Shown: positions 30,531 to 39,970, counted from the stretch's first letter. The stretch is DNA of 64,000 nucleotides from Symbiodinium natans (GCA_905221605.1 CAJNDS010002086.1:441001-505000), one strand, 5' to 3'. Numbers and translations: made by a program. The notes: a model not told the origin generated them from the letters alone.

Positions 30531-30812
30531 TCCATGCTTGGGGTTTCCATTAGGATCCTTTTAGCTTCGGCTTCTTTGGGGTGACAAGTGGCTTTAGTTT
30601 GAAGAATACTTCCGCGTACTTCCGCAACCAACCTTAACTTAACGAATCCGCCTGGAGATCCCCATGCTTCCTCAGCAATGACATCACCCGACGAACCACT
30701 TTAAACCGCTTCTCGCGCAGGATGCCTACGGTTTCGTGCCTCTGCTGAAGCTGCCTGGCCCGGGTGAGGAACCAGACTCACCGAGGCCTTCGGGGCGGGG
30801 GGAGGTTCTTCC

Positions 30813-30897
30813 CACATGGGCAATTATACCCTAGAACCCCTTAAAGGGGCCCTTTATAGGGTTGGGTGGGGGATTAGCCTTGTTGGCTATCTGGGCT
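30813..30897 (-). mobile_element. Degenerate family A element
   Basis: ATTATACCCTAGAACCCCTT, AAAGGGGCCCTTTATAGGG and GATTAGCC are recognisable family A words in inverse order. The ends have decayed. Confidence 0.5.
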
Positions 30898-31437
30898 TAT
30901 TCCGGGATTCGGCTCTATGGCCGCTGCTTGGATAGATGTCGAGCTCTTTCCCAAAACAGAACGAGCTGTGCAACCCTGCAACCCCTCCCTTTGGGATGAG
31001 CTTCACGCACACTGTCGAGGGTCATAGGTCGTTTGCTCTCCATAACAGCTTCCCCAACCCTGCACATCGTTTCGTGAAGTTCCAGCATGACTGGTGCATT
31101 CCTACTCTCAGGTCTTTTCACACCGCGCGCGAGTCTTCGAGTTCCCCCGTGGCACTGCTGGGGAATCTGCTTGGCCAGGGTTGAAGGGGCAGATCTTGAA
31201 GTTGTGGGAGTTCGGCTTCTTCAATAATTCGGGGGATGGAGCGTCTCACTGTTGAAGGGCCGGGAGGGACACCCCTTGCAACACCAAGGATCACAGTGCT
31301 CTGCAAGATCGATGGCATCGGCGACAGGCATCGTTTTCAACCTAAGTCTAGAATTCTCCGAGAGCAGAGTCGAGGCTCTTGCTGAACTCTAGCTCCACAT
31401 GTGACCGTGGACCGTGGTCCTTGAGAAGACAGACCGG

Positions 31438-31530
31438 CTTATAATATTATTAGGATGATGATTATTATTATATATTATTTAGTTTATATTGACTTCATAT
31501 AAAAATGATATTCTCTTATATCAACGTCAC
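31438..31530. other. AT-rich island
   Basis: About 90 bp of nearly pure A/T (TAATATTATTAGG, TTATTATTATATATTATTT), in sharp contrast to the surroundings. No gene. An organelle-derived fragment or a decayed microsatellite are options. Confidence 0.5.
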
Positions 31531-31862
31531 TCATTCCCAGTGCTATCCCCAAGCGACCCGAGCACGAACCCTGCACGCTTGAAACCTTTTTCCCTAAACC
31601 CTAAAACACCCTAGAGAGCCCTAAGCCGATTTTTAAAACCCTAAACATCCCTAAACCCTAAAACTGCATGCCTGCAATGCTGTCCTTCCTCGTACGGTGG
31701 GCCTAGTGCCCGTCGAGATGTGCGCTACAACATGAGACCTGGTCTGGGTCTCATCCTGGCTGACGTCTCCTTTACCTACCCCAGTGCATGATGTTTGTAT
31801 GGAACGGGCCCTGGCAGGCAAAGCCTGTCAGCAGCTAGCGCAAGGGCTAGACCCCAAATTGT

Positions 31863-31904
31863 CCTAAACCCTGAACCCTGAACCCTAAACCCTAAACCCT
31901 AACC
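31863..31904 (-). repeat. Telomeric block, 6 units
   Basis: Includes two consecutive CCCTGAA. Confidence 0.9.
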
Positions 31905-31988
31905 AGTTTCCAGGTAGCGAGGCCTCCCCTGGGCGGCTGAGGAGCCGGGGGCCTCTAAGCTAAAAGGGGTTTGAACGCAAGTGTCTGC

Positions 31989-32053
31989 GGGGTTTAGGGT
32001 TTAGTGTTTAGGGTTTAGGGTTCTTCAGGGTTTTTCAGGCTTTAGGGTTTAGG
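31989..32053 (+). repeat. Degenerate telomeric block
   Basis: TTTAGGG, TTTAGTG, then TTCTTCAGGG and TTTTTCAGGC words. Confidence 0.8.
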
Positions 32054-32323
32054 AAGCCTGGAGCCTTTCTTCTGCAAAAAGCGTGCACAGAGCCTCCACC
32101 CATAGCTAGCTGGGTGCTTCGAAACTTCAAAACCCACAAGCCCATGAACAGACGCAGAACATCGCTCGCGCCAGACGCAGAAACCAAGACCCGGACTCTA
32201 AACCCCATACCCTGACCCTATTTCTTCCTTTATTTCGACAGACCCGACAATGCTCCCTGCAATGTGGCCTTTGTGTCAGCTGGGCGGGTGGCAAAAAGAA
32301 ACCTGAACCCTAAACCCACACAG

Positions 32324-32366
32324 CTAAACCCTAAACCCTAAACCCTAAACCCTAAACCCTAAACCC
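32324..32366 (-). repeat. Telomeric block flush with the spliced-leader relict
   Basis: Six CCCTAAA units. The last CCC is shared with the first bases of the spliced leader at 32364. Confidence 0.95.
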
Positions 32367-32385
32367 GTAGCCATTTTGGCTCAAG
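32364..32385 (+). other. Relict dinoflagellate spliced leader (start of a retroposed mRNA)
   Basis: The 22 bases match the dinoflagellate spliced-leader consensus at every fixed position: the variable first base, then CCGTAGCC, ATTTTGGC and TCAAG. In dinoflagellates this leader is trans-spliced onto nuclear mRNAs from a small separate RNA, so it should not sit in the genome in front of a protein gene unless an mRNA was reverse-transcribed and inserted. No splice donor follows, so this is not a spliced-leader RNA gene. A 61-nt stretch (32386-32446) separates it from the ATG of the 394-aa ORF and would be the old 5' untranslated region. Its 5' end is flush with a CCCTAAA block, and the shared CCC makes the exact junction ambiguous by two or three bases. 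Confidence 0.93.
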
Positions 32386-32446
32386 ACTGCACCTGTGTAA
32401 CCTTGAGACTAAACCAGCGACAGCGATACCCCAATCGCGTGCGAAA

Positions 32447-33631
32447 ATGGCTACCAGCGCTAACACCATCAAGGCGCTGCTTTCGTGGGAGCAGGTGGAT
32501 TTGTCTGCTCCCGCGATTGATCTCGTGACGTACTACTGCGCTATCCCGCACACCATTCCAGGTTTCCTTGCCGAGTATTTTTGCGGTACTCGCGAGGGCA
32601 GGGTCAACGCCATGGCGGATAATCTCGAGAATATCCCGCCATACCAGGCCTTAACCGAGAATGGGCAGACGAAGTGCCTTCATTGCATGAAGAGACTGGG
32701 ATACTTCGAGCGTGCCGAAGGACGGGTGCCCGTCTTGATGTACGCGAGGCCGTGTCACGAACACACTTTCCTGCATCCGACATCGTTCAATGTGGGTCAG
32801 TGGTTCCTTGACTTTGTTGATCTCCAGCAGGTGTGGGTGCACAACCCACGTGGTGGTCTTGCGGTACTGTGGGTTGACATGTCCCTCATTGGGTCGATCG
32901 ATGTCCAACTTCTCCGCCAGGACCAAAAGCCCGACCGCTGCGCTGGAATCGACTCGTACAGCTTCTGCAACAAGATTGCGGACCTTCAGGCTGAGCATGG
33001 CCACATGAAGGCGAAAGCTGTCATTGCCCACGTGCACGTGGCCATGGCCATGAAATGGGAGCCGCACAAATGGGCCACGCTCGAAGATGCCTCAGCGAGG
33101 ATGTGCAGTAGATGCATGGAGGCTGCGATCCAAACGGATCCCCCTTGTTCACCATCAGGGGTAGTGGATTACCGACGCAGAGGTTTGATGGACTTGCCAC
33201 GCGGGCCACGAATCGTTGCTGTGCCGGTGAGCGCACTCTCGAATGCCACACTCAACCTCGTTGATCGTGTGGCTGAGCTTCACGTCGAACACGAAGTCAC
33301 TCATCGTCCTGCGCCTTTGCGACGGACGGACAGCGTGTTTGTCGGGAGTGATGTGAGGCGCTATATGAACGAGGGGTACGACGTGCCTGTTGAGGAGACA
33401 CCTGGGTTCCTCACAACACGTTTTTCCGAAGAAGGAGCAGCCTCAGAGACTCAAAGCGATGGGCTGACGGAGCGGTCAATCAAAGATGCACCGACCGAAG
33501 GCATAGGGTACGTCCTTGAGCCACCGGTCAAAGGTGGTGAGGTCAGGATGCCACAACGCGGTAGCGATCCGAAGTGCGCCCAGAAGAGTGGGCATGAGCG
33601 GGACATCCATCGTCGCACCATATTTTTTTAG
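32447..33631 (+). CDS. Intronless 394-aa orphan protein encoded by a recycled cDNA
   Basis: I do not recognise the family. It is by far the longest ORF, and the ATG has a strong context (A at -3, G at +4) 61 nt after a relict spliced leader, so start and strand are secure. Visible features: two CxxC pairs (C77/C80 in CLHC and C220/C223 in CSRC) and a C103-x2-H106 pair; C77-C80-C103-H106 could bind one zinc. The first 210 residues look globular, with hydrophobic stretches around 115-150 and a His-rich stretch at 184-208. Residues 325-394 are polar and probably disordered. There is no signal peptide or clear membrane segment. It is uninterrupted, so it may be functional or recently inserted. 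Dinoflagellate-infecting RNA viruses can also carry this leader, so an endogenised viral ORF is an alternative I cannot test. A 118-bp inverted-repeat element begins 20 nt after the stop. Confidence 0.8.
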   Translation: MATSANTIKALLSWEQVDLSAPAIDLVTYYCAIPHTIPGFLAEYFCGTREGRVNAMADNLENIPPYQALTENGQTKCLHCMKRLGYFERAEGRVPVLMYARPCHEHTFLHPTSFNVGQWFLDFVDLQQVWVHNPRGGLAVLWVDMSLIGSIDVQLLRQDQKPDRCAGIDSYSFCNKIADLQAEHGHMKAKAVIAHVHVAMAMKWEPHKWATLEDASARMCSRCMEAAIQTDPPCSPSGVVDYRRRGLMDLPRGPRIVAVPVSALSNATLNLVDRVAELHVEHEVTHRPAPLRRTDSVFVGSDVRRYMNEGYDVPVEETPGFLTTRFSEEGAASETQSDGLTERSIKDAPTEGIGYVLEPPVKGGEVRMPQRGSDPKCAQKSGHERDIHRRTIFF

Positions 33632-33651
33632 AAAAGTTTTGAAACCTTAGG

Positions 33652-33769
33652 CTAGGACCCAGAGTAGGCCCTTATTCCCATTATCTTGTGTTGGAGGTTA
33701 CCCTTATAAGCCCCTTGAAAACCCCAAATGGGCGCGCCCTTTCTATTCCTAGCTTGCTCTTGGGACTAG
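33652..33769. mobile_element. Short inverted-repeat element in the 3' flank of the retrogene
   Basis: Ends CTAGGACCCAGAG (33652-33664) and CTCTTGGGACTAG (33757-33769) are inverted with 11 of 13 positions matching. It is 118 bp with no ORF. It starts 20 nt after the stop codon of the 394-aa ORF, so it either lies in the 3' UTR or replaced it. No second copy was seen in this window. Confidence 0.55.
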
Positions 33770-33825
33770 TAAAGCCGTAAACCCTACACTCTGAAGCTTG
33801 AAAGTCCTCAACCCAAAACCCAAAA

Positions 33826-33843
33826 CCCTAAACCCTAAACCCT
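33826..33843 (-). repeat. Short telomeric block flush with the ORF1-like fragment
   Basis: Two and a half CCCTAAA units after AACCCAAAACCC words. TTGTCGTGCTGC, the start of the coding fragment, follows at once. Confidence 0.9.
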
Positions 33844-33847
33844 TGTC

Positions 33848-34611
33848 GTGCTGCTGCTCTTGACTTCCTGCTCTCTCTTCTCTCTTCTTGAGGACTTGTC
33901 CGGCTCTCGGGGGGTCATGGCTGAGGTCTGGGGAGAAGAACTCCGCCAGGCGGAGGTCCCGCACACTTCGGAAGCGGGAGGGGGTGGGGTTGGTGGAGGG
34001 GGGGTTGGGGCGGGGGGGGGAGGGGGTGAGGCAGATAGTATGGAGGGCACCACGGTACCTTGGAGGGGAGTATCTCCGACGCCTCGCACGCTGCCTGAAC
34101 TGGGGGATGAAGAGGAGGATGACTGCGTTGAAGTTCTCTCGCCAGAACAGGCAGCCCTGAGGGCGGCTATGGGGGGGGATCTGCCCCTGAGCACACTGGC
34201 AAGAAGGACCAACCGCCGGAAGCGAAAAGGCCCAGGGTGGGGGGGGGTTTGCCGGATTTTGGGGGTGGAGGAGGGGGCAGGGAGATCCCACATCATGATC
34301 TGACGCGTCAGGACAGTGACCAACTCTTGCCACCGCCTAGGCCGGAACAGCTGCACCGTACGGGAGCAACATTGTCTGTTCACCCTCCCACCAGCTCTCT
34401 CCCTAAACCCTCCCTTTTTGGCGCTTCTGAGGACATTCCCCCCCCTTGGGTGCAAACTCTTCAACAGGGGATGCACGGGATGCTTTCCAAGCAAGACACT
34501 CTCCAGCACTCCGTGGGGAAGCTAAGAAGGGATATGGTTCAATCCCCTAAAGATGACGGGAGAGGCCCAGGCCCTTTGAACAGCCTGGCCACACGACAAC
34601 TGGCCAAATGA
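33848..34611 (+). pseudogene. Truncated, frameshifted ORF1/gag-like retroelement fragment
   Basis: Two reading frames join into one plausible protein. Frame 2 from about 33848 (internal ATG 33917) gives a Gly-rich stretch, then an acidic segment ending EVLSPEQAALRAA. Frame 1 carries on from the run of eight G at 34171-34178 with PPEAKRPRV (nuclear-signal-like), a second Gly run, a Pro-rich segment and a helical PPPWVQTLQQGMHGML region, ending at the TGA 34609-34611. A one-base change in the G run explains the switch. Low-complexity plus basic patch plus short helical segment resembles the N-terminal part of non-LTR retroelement ORF1 proteins, but no enzyme domain follows, so this is a guess from composition. 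The 5' end abuts CCCTAAA repeats at 33826-33843. A GTAAGT donor-like site lies at 34618. Confidence 0.35.
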
Positions 34612-35155
34612 AGGCTGGTAAGTCTGCACGACAGAACGTGTAAAGCCACGTCCTCTTGGAAGCTAGATGTGGAGGCCGGAAGGCTTGCTGTAGAGCTTCC
34701 ATGTGCACATGCCCCCTGCCCGGCACGGAGAGGCACGGGCATGCAGGCCTGCATCAGGGGGCGCCCCCTCCTCCCCCACCTCCCGGAATGAGGTATGGTT
34801 TGTGTTCTTGGGTGCAGAGGTTTGCTTTGTCTATGCTTTCTGATTGAGGTACTGACTTCGGGTTGGTGTGGGAGGAACATCATGACGGTAGAATTTCCTC
34901 AACTGAATGCCGAAGGCGAGGGTCTTAGGGCGTTTCCATCGGGCCCGGGACCTTTTTTTTTCCTCTTTTCCGAGACCGACCTACCAACCCCGCATTGCTG
35001 TGGCTAGACGGGTGCCAAAAAAACCCTAAACCCTAGCTGCCGAAGATGGAGTTCAGGGCCAGGGCCGAAGCTTGAGTCACCCGTCGCTGCCTTTCATGGT
35101 CGAGGGTTCGGAAGGTCCTCTCTCTCACACACGCTCTGCGTAGTTTTTGTAAGTT
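34612..35155. other. 3' flank of the ORF1-like fragment, nothing recognised
   Basis: A GTAAGT donor-like site at 34618 and a pyrimidine run at 34952-34967. No enzyme domain of a retroelement is readable here. Confidence 0.45.
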
Positions 35156-35245
35156 CCAGGATGGGCTATTAGGCCCCAAAATCCCCATAATGAACCCTAT
35201 AAAGGGCCTTTGTAAGGGGTTATAGGGTGTAGCAGCCCGTCCTGG
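35156..35245 (+). mobile_element. Family A element, intact reference copy
   Basis: CCAGGATGGGCTATTAGGCC to AGCAGCCCGTCCTGG, 90 bp, with ATAATGAACCCTATAAAGGG in the centre. TT immediately flanks both ends. Confidence 0.85.
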
Positions 35246-35342
35246 TTTTGGCTAGAGTTTACTGCTAACAAATGATGCTGAAGAATGGCTGGCTGATTCC
35301 TTTTTGTTTTGCTGTTTCCTGGCCGGCCACTAACCTCATGTC

Positions 35343-35455
35343 GAATATGGGGGTCGGAAGAACTACTAATGGTATTCCCATTAATATGGTCTCTTTGTCT
35401 TTATACTCTAATAACCCCCAAAACCCTATTCTAATTATTAAGGCCCCTATATTAC
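35343..35455 (+). mobile_element. Family G element, reference copy
   Basis: AATATGGGGGTCGGAAGAAC to AATTATTAAGGCCCCTATAT. It contains CCAAAACCCTATTC, whose inverse GAATAGGGTTTTGG is the site of growth in the copy at 22808. It lies 97 bp downstream of a family A element. Confidence 0.8.
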
Positions 35456-35518
35456 AGTTCAATGTGGGGTGAGCCGTATGACATGTGCGCTTCGGATCTC
35501 GGAGCTGCGAAGATAGCG

Positions 35519-35618
35519 GTTCCCCCTTATACTAACAGTCCTTAATACTTGTAGAGATTATCACAAGGGGTACTACAATCCCTGTTAAGGACTGTTAGTA
35601 TAAGGAGGAATATCCCAA
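35519..35618 (+). mobile_element. Family B element, left end eroded
   Basis: TTCCCCCTTATACTAACAG to TAAGGAGGAATATCCCAA. The terminal TTGGGATG is missing on the left. Telomeric units (CCCTAAACCC) follow the right end at once. Confidence 0.8.
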
Positions 35619-35721
35619 CCCTAAACCCTAAAACGCTCCTTGAATACCCAGAACGCGCTTGAGCATGCCAGCCAGAACCCTACGTTCAGGCAGACCACAC
35701 TAAGCTAGCCTAACTCATAGG

Positions 35722-35758
35722 GTTTAGGGTTTAGTGTTTAGGGTTTAGGGTTTAGGGA
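35722..35758 (+). repeat. Short telomeric block, 5 units
   Basis: TTTAGGG with one TTTAGTG. Confidence 0.9.
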
Positions 35759-36353
35759 TGCAGTGTTTTCTTGAGGCGACCCGGCATGACAGAGCCACAG
35801 CTGCAAAAACACTCAAAAAACCCTTGACTTGAAGGTTGAAAAGGATTTGGTTGTTGTGGCCTTCGTAGTACGACAGGCATGCTAATGTAGGGGCATGACA
35901 GACAGCTGCATGGAGACATGTGTGTTCTCAAATCGTCGGGTGAGACTAATGGCATACTCGGGTTGGTGTTTGCCGGCGTGCGTGCGCTTGTTGGCTGGAC
36001 TGCAAAGATGCCACACGTTTTTTACCATGTCTTTATGGGCTGATCAGCTACCGTAGTCCAGAGGGCAGTGCAATGCTTAGAGGAAGCGTGTCGACGATGC
36101 GAATGCCTTGGAAACATTGGCCTGCCGAGCCCATTTCTTGCAATCGTGTGTAGATGCTATACTATACATAAACCTCACGCGCACTGCAGCCCAGAGGCAA
36201 CCCAAAATGATCAACTCTGCTCACAGCCGCAAACCTACGCAAACCCGCGCGAACCTATGCGAGCCCCTATTACAGCAAAAGTTGGAACGTGATTCTCGTC
36301 ATACCCCTGTCCCGAGGTATGCAAGACCCCTAATCCCCAAACCCTCAACTACG

Positions 36354-36420
36354 CCCTACACCCTAAACCACAAACCCTAAACCCGAAACCCGAAACCCTA
36401 AACCCTAAACCCTAAACCCT
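36354..36420 (-). repeat. Telomeric block, 9 units
   Basis: CCCTACA, CCACAAA and CCCGAAA variants, then CCCTAAA. Confidence 0.9.
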
Positions 36421-36574
36421 CATTCCGAGGTCAGCTCCCTGAAAGACACGGGCCGCCTGGATTCTGCCCCCGAGCTCACTGAGCCGGAGCTGACAGAACC
36501 GGAGTCTGCGGAGCCGGAGCTCACAAAGCCTGCGCGGGCCCTAAAGACCGTGGTGGACCCTGCTGTGGAGGGGT

Positions 36575-36665
36575 TTTAGGGTTTAGGGTTTAGGGTTTAG
36601 GGGTTAGGGTTTAGGGTTTAGGGTTTAGGGTTTAGGGTTTAGGGTTTAGGGCTAGGGTTTTGGGG
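36575..36665 (+). repeat. Telomeric block, 13 units
   Basis: TTTAGGG with TTTAGGGG and a shortened unit near the end. Confidence 0.95.
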
Positions 36666-36826
36666 TTGTTTCGGGTGTAGGGTCAAGGGTTCGAGCCAGA
36701 TGTGCCAGAAGGATGTTCTGGAGGTTTGGGGTTGAAGTCCCGAGCGCTAGAGTGCAAGGCGATATCAGCGATGGCGGCCGATGCTGCCACCAGCCCGAGC
36801 CACCGAGAGGCTGCAGGGTGTGTGCG

Positions 36827-36890
36827 GTTTAGGGTTTAGGGTTTACGGAACCCTAAAACCATAAACCCTAGAAAACCCTAAACCCTCGAA
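36827..36890. repeat. Head-to-head telomeric block (TTTAGGG then CCCTAAA)
   Basis: About three TTTAGGG units meet about four CCCTAAA-like units at TTTACGGAACCC. Confidence 0.9.
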
Positions 36891-37802
36891 CAATCCTGGG
36901 GTGGTGGCATGGTCCTAACGACACCCTACTGTCCATGGCAATGAGTACCGTGGCTTACCTGGTTTAGGCTTAGGGTTTATGGTTATAGGGAATGGGGAAT
37001 TCAGGGTTTAGACTTGCCGGAATCTGGCGCATAAGGCATTTGTCATTTCGCCAAGCCTTTCTTGCACTTTGTGCAAGCCATGAAGCAGGAGAAAATCGAT
37101 CTGAGTTTTGAGATGTTGCGGCGTGTTTCAACACGTGTTTAGCTCTTGTGGGTTTCGTTGTTTTGGGGGGTGAGTCGGGTGAGTGGCGTGGACGGCCGTA
37201 CCTTCCTCATCGACAGGTGAGGGCTGCATCGGAGGAACTGGCCGTGAGCTCAGAAACACCCAAACTCCACCCAATATAGATCACATACAGCTTAACATGG
37301 GAAGCCCACAACCTCTTCTAACTTCTAAGGCCTTTAATACCACATTGGTTGCTCTTTGTCTCGGGCCTTTCATTCCGCCGGCCTGCTACTTGACATCTAA
37401 AGCATGAAGCCTGCCCGGCCTACCCCGCACACGACAGCTTTAATTCTGCAAGGGCTTCGGGCTTGGGGCGTCGGGTTTGTCACGGCGTCTTGCGGGTTCG
37501 CCTTCTCTGCGTCGAGCATGACAGTTTGTTGGACACTGCTATCTGGACTCTGCTTCAGAACGTGACTCGAACAGGGCGCGGTTGTTTGTTCACTTTCCCG
37601 CCAGCAAGAAGTTTCAGTCTTGCATCCCCTAAACCTTATAAACCCTAAACCCTAAACCGTTAGAACTCAGGAGATCACGTTTGGGCACACTACTGCTATG
37701 CCATTGCCAACGCGTAGCCAGGCGCGCGAGAAGGGCGAGAATCTTTCGAGATTGGCCCTGCAACTGCTTGAAACCCCCTTCCACTCGCCTTCCTTTGTTG
37801 GG

Positions 37803-37884
37803 TATAGGTTTAGGGTGTAGGGTTTAGGGTGTAGGGTTTAGGGTTTAGGGTTTTGGGTTTAGGGTTTAGGGTTTAGGGTTTAGA
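37803..37884 (+). repeat. Telomeric block, 11 units
   Basis: TTTAGGG alternating with TGTAGGG in the first half. Confidence 0.95.
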
Positions 37885-38026
37885 ATGACACTCTTGACAG
37901 GGTTTCTGCAGCCTCAGTGGGCTGTGGGCTGTAAATCCCGCAAGGTCGGTCGGTCTGTGTGACTTGGACCCAGGCGAAGGTTGCAAAGGGTGCAGGGTCA
38001 ATCGGAAGGTTCAGGGTCCCGGGGCC

Positions 38027-38079
38027 GTTTAGGGCTCAGGGTTTCCTAAGCCCTAAACCCTAAACCCTAAACCCTAAAC
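38027..38079. repeat. Head-to-head telomeric block
   Basis: TTTAGGGCTCAGGGTTT meets CCTAAGCCCTAAACCC. Confidence 0.9.
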
Positions 38080-38200
38080 TTAGCAAACCTTCAGGCATAC
38101 CTGCCCCGTAGCACAGGCTCAGTCCAGCAAGAAAGTTCAGCTTTGGGGGAGAGCTCCGAACCACCCAACATTCTCAACAAAAGCCCAAGGTCTCCCGCAT

Positions 38201-38309
38201 AGGGTTTAGGGTTAGGGTTTAGGGTTTAGGGTTTAGGGTTTAGGGTTTAGGGTTTAGGGTTTAGGGTTTAGGGTTTAGGGTTTAGGGTTTAGGGTTTAGG
38301 GTTTAGGGC
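38201..38309 (+). repeat. Telomeric block, 15 units
   Basis: TTTAGGG with one shortened TTAGGG near the start. Confidence 0.95.
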
Positions 38310-38370
38310 AGTAGGGTCTGCAGGTGAAAGCCTCGCTTCTTCCAGAGACCTTGGAAGGCCTGGGGGCTCG

Positions 38371-38429
38371 GTTTAGGGTTTAGGGTTTAGGGTTTAGGTT
38401 TTAGGGTTTAGGGTTTAGGGTTTTAGGGC
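38371..38429 (+). repeat. Telomeric block, 8 units
   Basis: TTTAGGG with TTTAGGTT and TTTTAGGG variants. Confidence 0.95.
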
Positions 38430-38717
38430 CAGCCGTGCAGCACTCGGAGTCAATGGAATTGTGAGCAGAGCATGGGAGCACTGGGATCCTGGATGCAGCA
38501 GCCATGAATCCGCGTAGAACTCGCTTGCCCGAACCCCGTGCGGAGCCTTCCACTATAGTCACTTTATGGGCTTGTTTGTTTGTGCTGTAGCTCGTTCACC
38601 AAAAGTCATGATGAGACATTCGTTGGGGCGCAGGTGACGTTCCTAAGGATGACCAAGAGGCACGGACACTGCGCGGGCTTGTTTGATGGTGCTCAGGGAC
38701 GTGTCATGCCGAGTGCT

Positions 38718-38842
38718 ACAGGGAGGGGCCCCCTTACTATACTAACTATAGTTAAGGGACTTATAACCTAATTTAGGGTCCTTATAACCCAATTTTAGGG
38801 CCCTTATAACTCTACTTATAACTTGGGGGGGCCCTCCTTGTA
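38718..38842 (+). mobile_element. Family E element
   Basis: TACAGGGAGGGGCCCCC to GGGGGGGCCCTCCTTGTA. The interior TTATAACCTAATTTAGGGTC and CAATTTTAGGGCCC contains two telomere-like words. Confidence 0.85.
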
Positions 38843-39123
38843 CACATCTTCACATCGCTACGTATCTCAGGCAGGTGATACTCCAGCCGACACTGGCCTT
38901 GCACGGGAGGGCCAGGAGACGATCTTATAGCCTTTGTTGCCCCTGCTTCGCCACGTGGGGCTCAGTAGCCTAACAGGGAGGTTTGGGGCTTAAAGATGTT
39001 TGAAGCACAAGTCTAACATTCGTCGTGCCCGGTGTGCAAATATTGCAAAGACTGAGCGCATGAATGAATCCAAAGGCCTCAGAAGTCTCAGCCCTGTGAT
39101 GGCATAGACCTACATAACTCTTT

Positions 39124-39232
39124 TGGTATCCCAGTGGTGCCCTCTTGCCCCGTTTTTTCGCTCAAGGTTCCCCTACAGAGTAACCTACCCCCACAAGGGA
39201 ACCCTTATTGTTATATATGGTTACGAAGCTAC
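39124..39232 (+). mobile_element. Family I element, uninterrupted
   Basis: GGTATCCCAGTGGTGCCC to TATGGTTACGAAGCTACC. It reads TAACCTACCCCCACAAGGG at the place of the insert in the 54855 copy. Confidence 0.8.
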
Positions 39233-39264
39233 CAAGCTCCTATACAGTAAACAATCCCCAAAGC

Positions 39265-39369
39265 TTGGGATGTTCCCCCTTATACTAACAGTCCTTAATA
39301 GGTATTATCGTACCCCCCCCCAATTATAATCCCTGTTCAGGGCTGTTCGTATAAGGGGGAACATCCCAA
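39265..39369 (+). mobile_element. Family B element
   Basis: TTGGGATGTTCCCCCTTATA to AAGGGGGAACATCCCAA, with ACTAACAGTCCTTAATAGG and its inverse inside. It lies 29 bp after a family I element. Confidence 0.85.
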
Positions 39370-39485
39370 CCCATAACAACGAAAAACTCCCAACAACAAA
39401 TTTGCATCCTCTGAGGCCTCTCAAAGCCATCCCGCTGTCCCATTCAAGCCAATTTCACGAACCTCACAACGCAACCTCTCACAAC

Positions 39486-39655
39486 GTACCCGAAACCCTG
39501 AACCCCAGACCCTAAACCCTAAACCCGAAACCCCTAAACCCGAAGCCCTAAATCCTAAACCCTAAACCCAACATCTCAGAGCGCAACTGCTCTTAAGCCT
39601 CACCACCCTCTTCCTAAACGCTAAACCCTAAACCCTAAACCCTAAACCCAAAGAG
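39486..39655 (-). repeat. Two degenerate telomeric blocks
   Basis: CCCGAAA, CCCTGAA, CCCCAGA, CCCTAAA mixtures to 39571, then four CCCTAAA from 39620. Confidence 0.85.
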
Positions 39656-39701
39656 GCTACCGAGTCGGGCCCTTCAACTTCGGCCGCCCCCCGACATGCC
39701 A

Positions 39702-39832
39702 GGTTTAGGGTTCAGGCCCTGAACCCTGAACCCTGAACCCTGAACCCTGAACCCTAAACCCTAAACCCTAAACCCTAAACCCTAAACCCTAAACCCTAAA
39801 CCCTAAACCCTAAACCCTAAACCCTAAACCCT
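39702..39832. repeat. Head-to-head telomeric block, 17 units
   Basis: TTTAGGGTTCAGG on the left meets CCCTGAACCC and a long CCCTAAA run on the right, with five consecutive CCCTGAA after the junction. Confidence 0.95.
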
Positions 39833-39970
39833 GACCGACTGCCCAAGCCCGGATGCAAAAGGGTTCACAGTTGCAAAAGGGTTTAGGCTAGGGTGTAGGG
39901 TTTAGGGCTTCCAATATCTACTGTTCTTCATTCACGCTTGGGCTGTTCGATACCCTTGCCTTGCATGACC

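Larger units (their letters stand above)
30531..31860. other. Repeat-poor stretch with one AT island
   Basis: A degenerate family A element (30813) and the AT island (31438). A few CCCTAAA words at 31591-31662. Confidence 0.5.

Noticed and set aside
31438-31530. Organelle DNA insertion
   Set aside because: The AT content fits, but the stretch is short, repetitive and without any recognisable organelle gene.
33835-34509. 224-codon minus-strand ORF
   Set aside because: Pro/Ser-rich translation of the G-rich strand of the ORF1-like fragment. The sense strand has the better coding signs.
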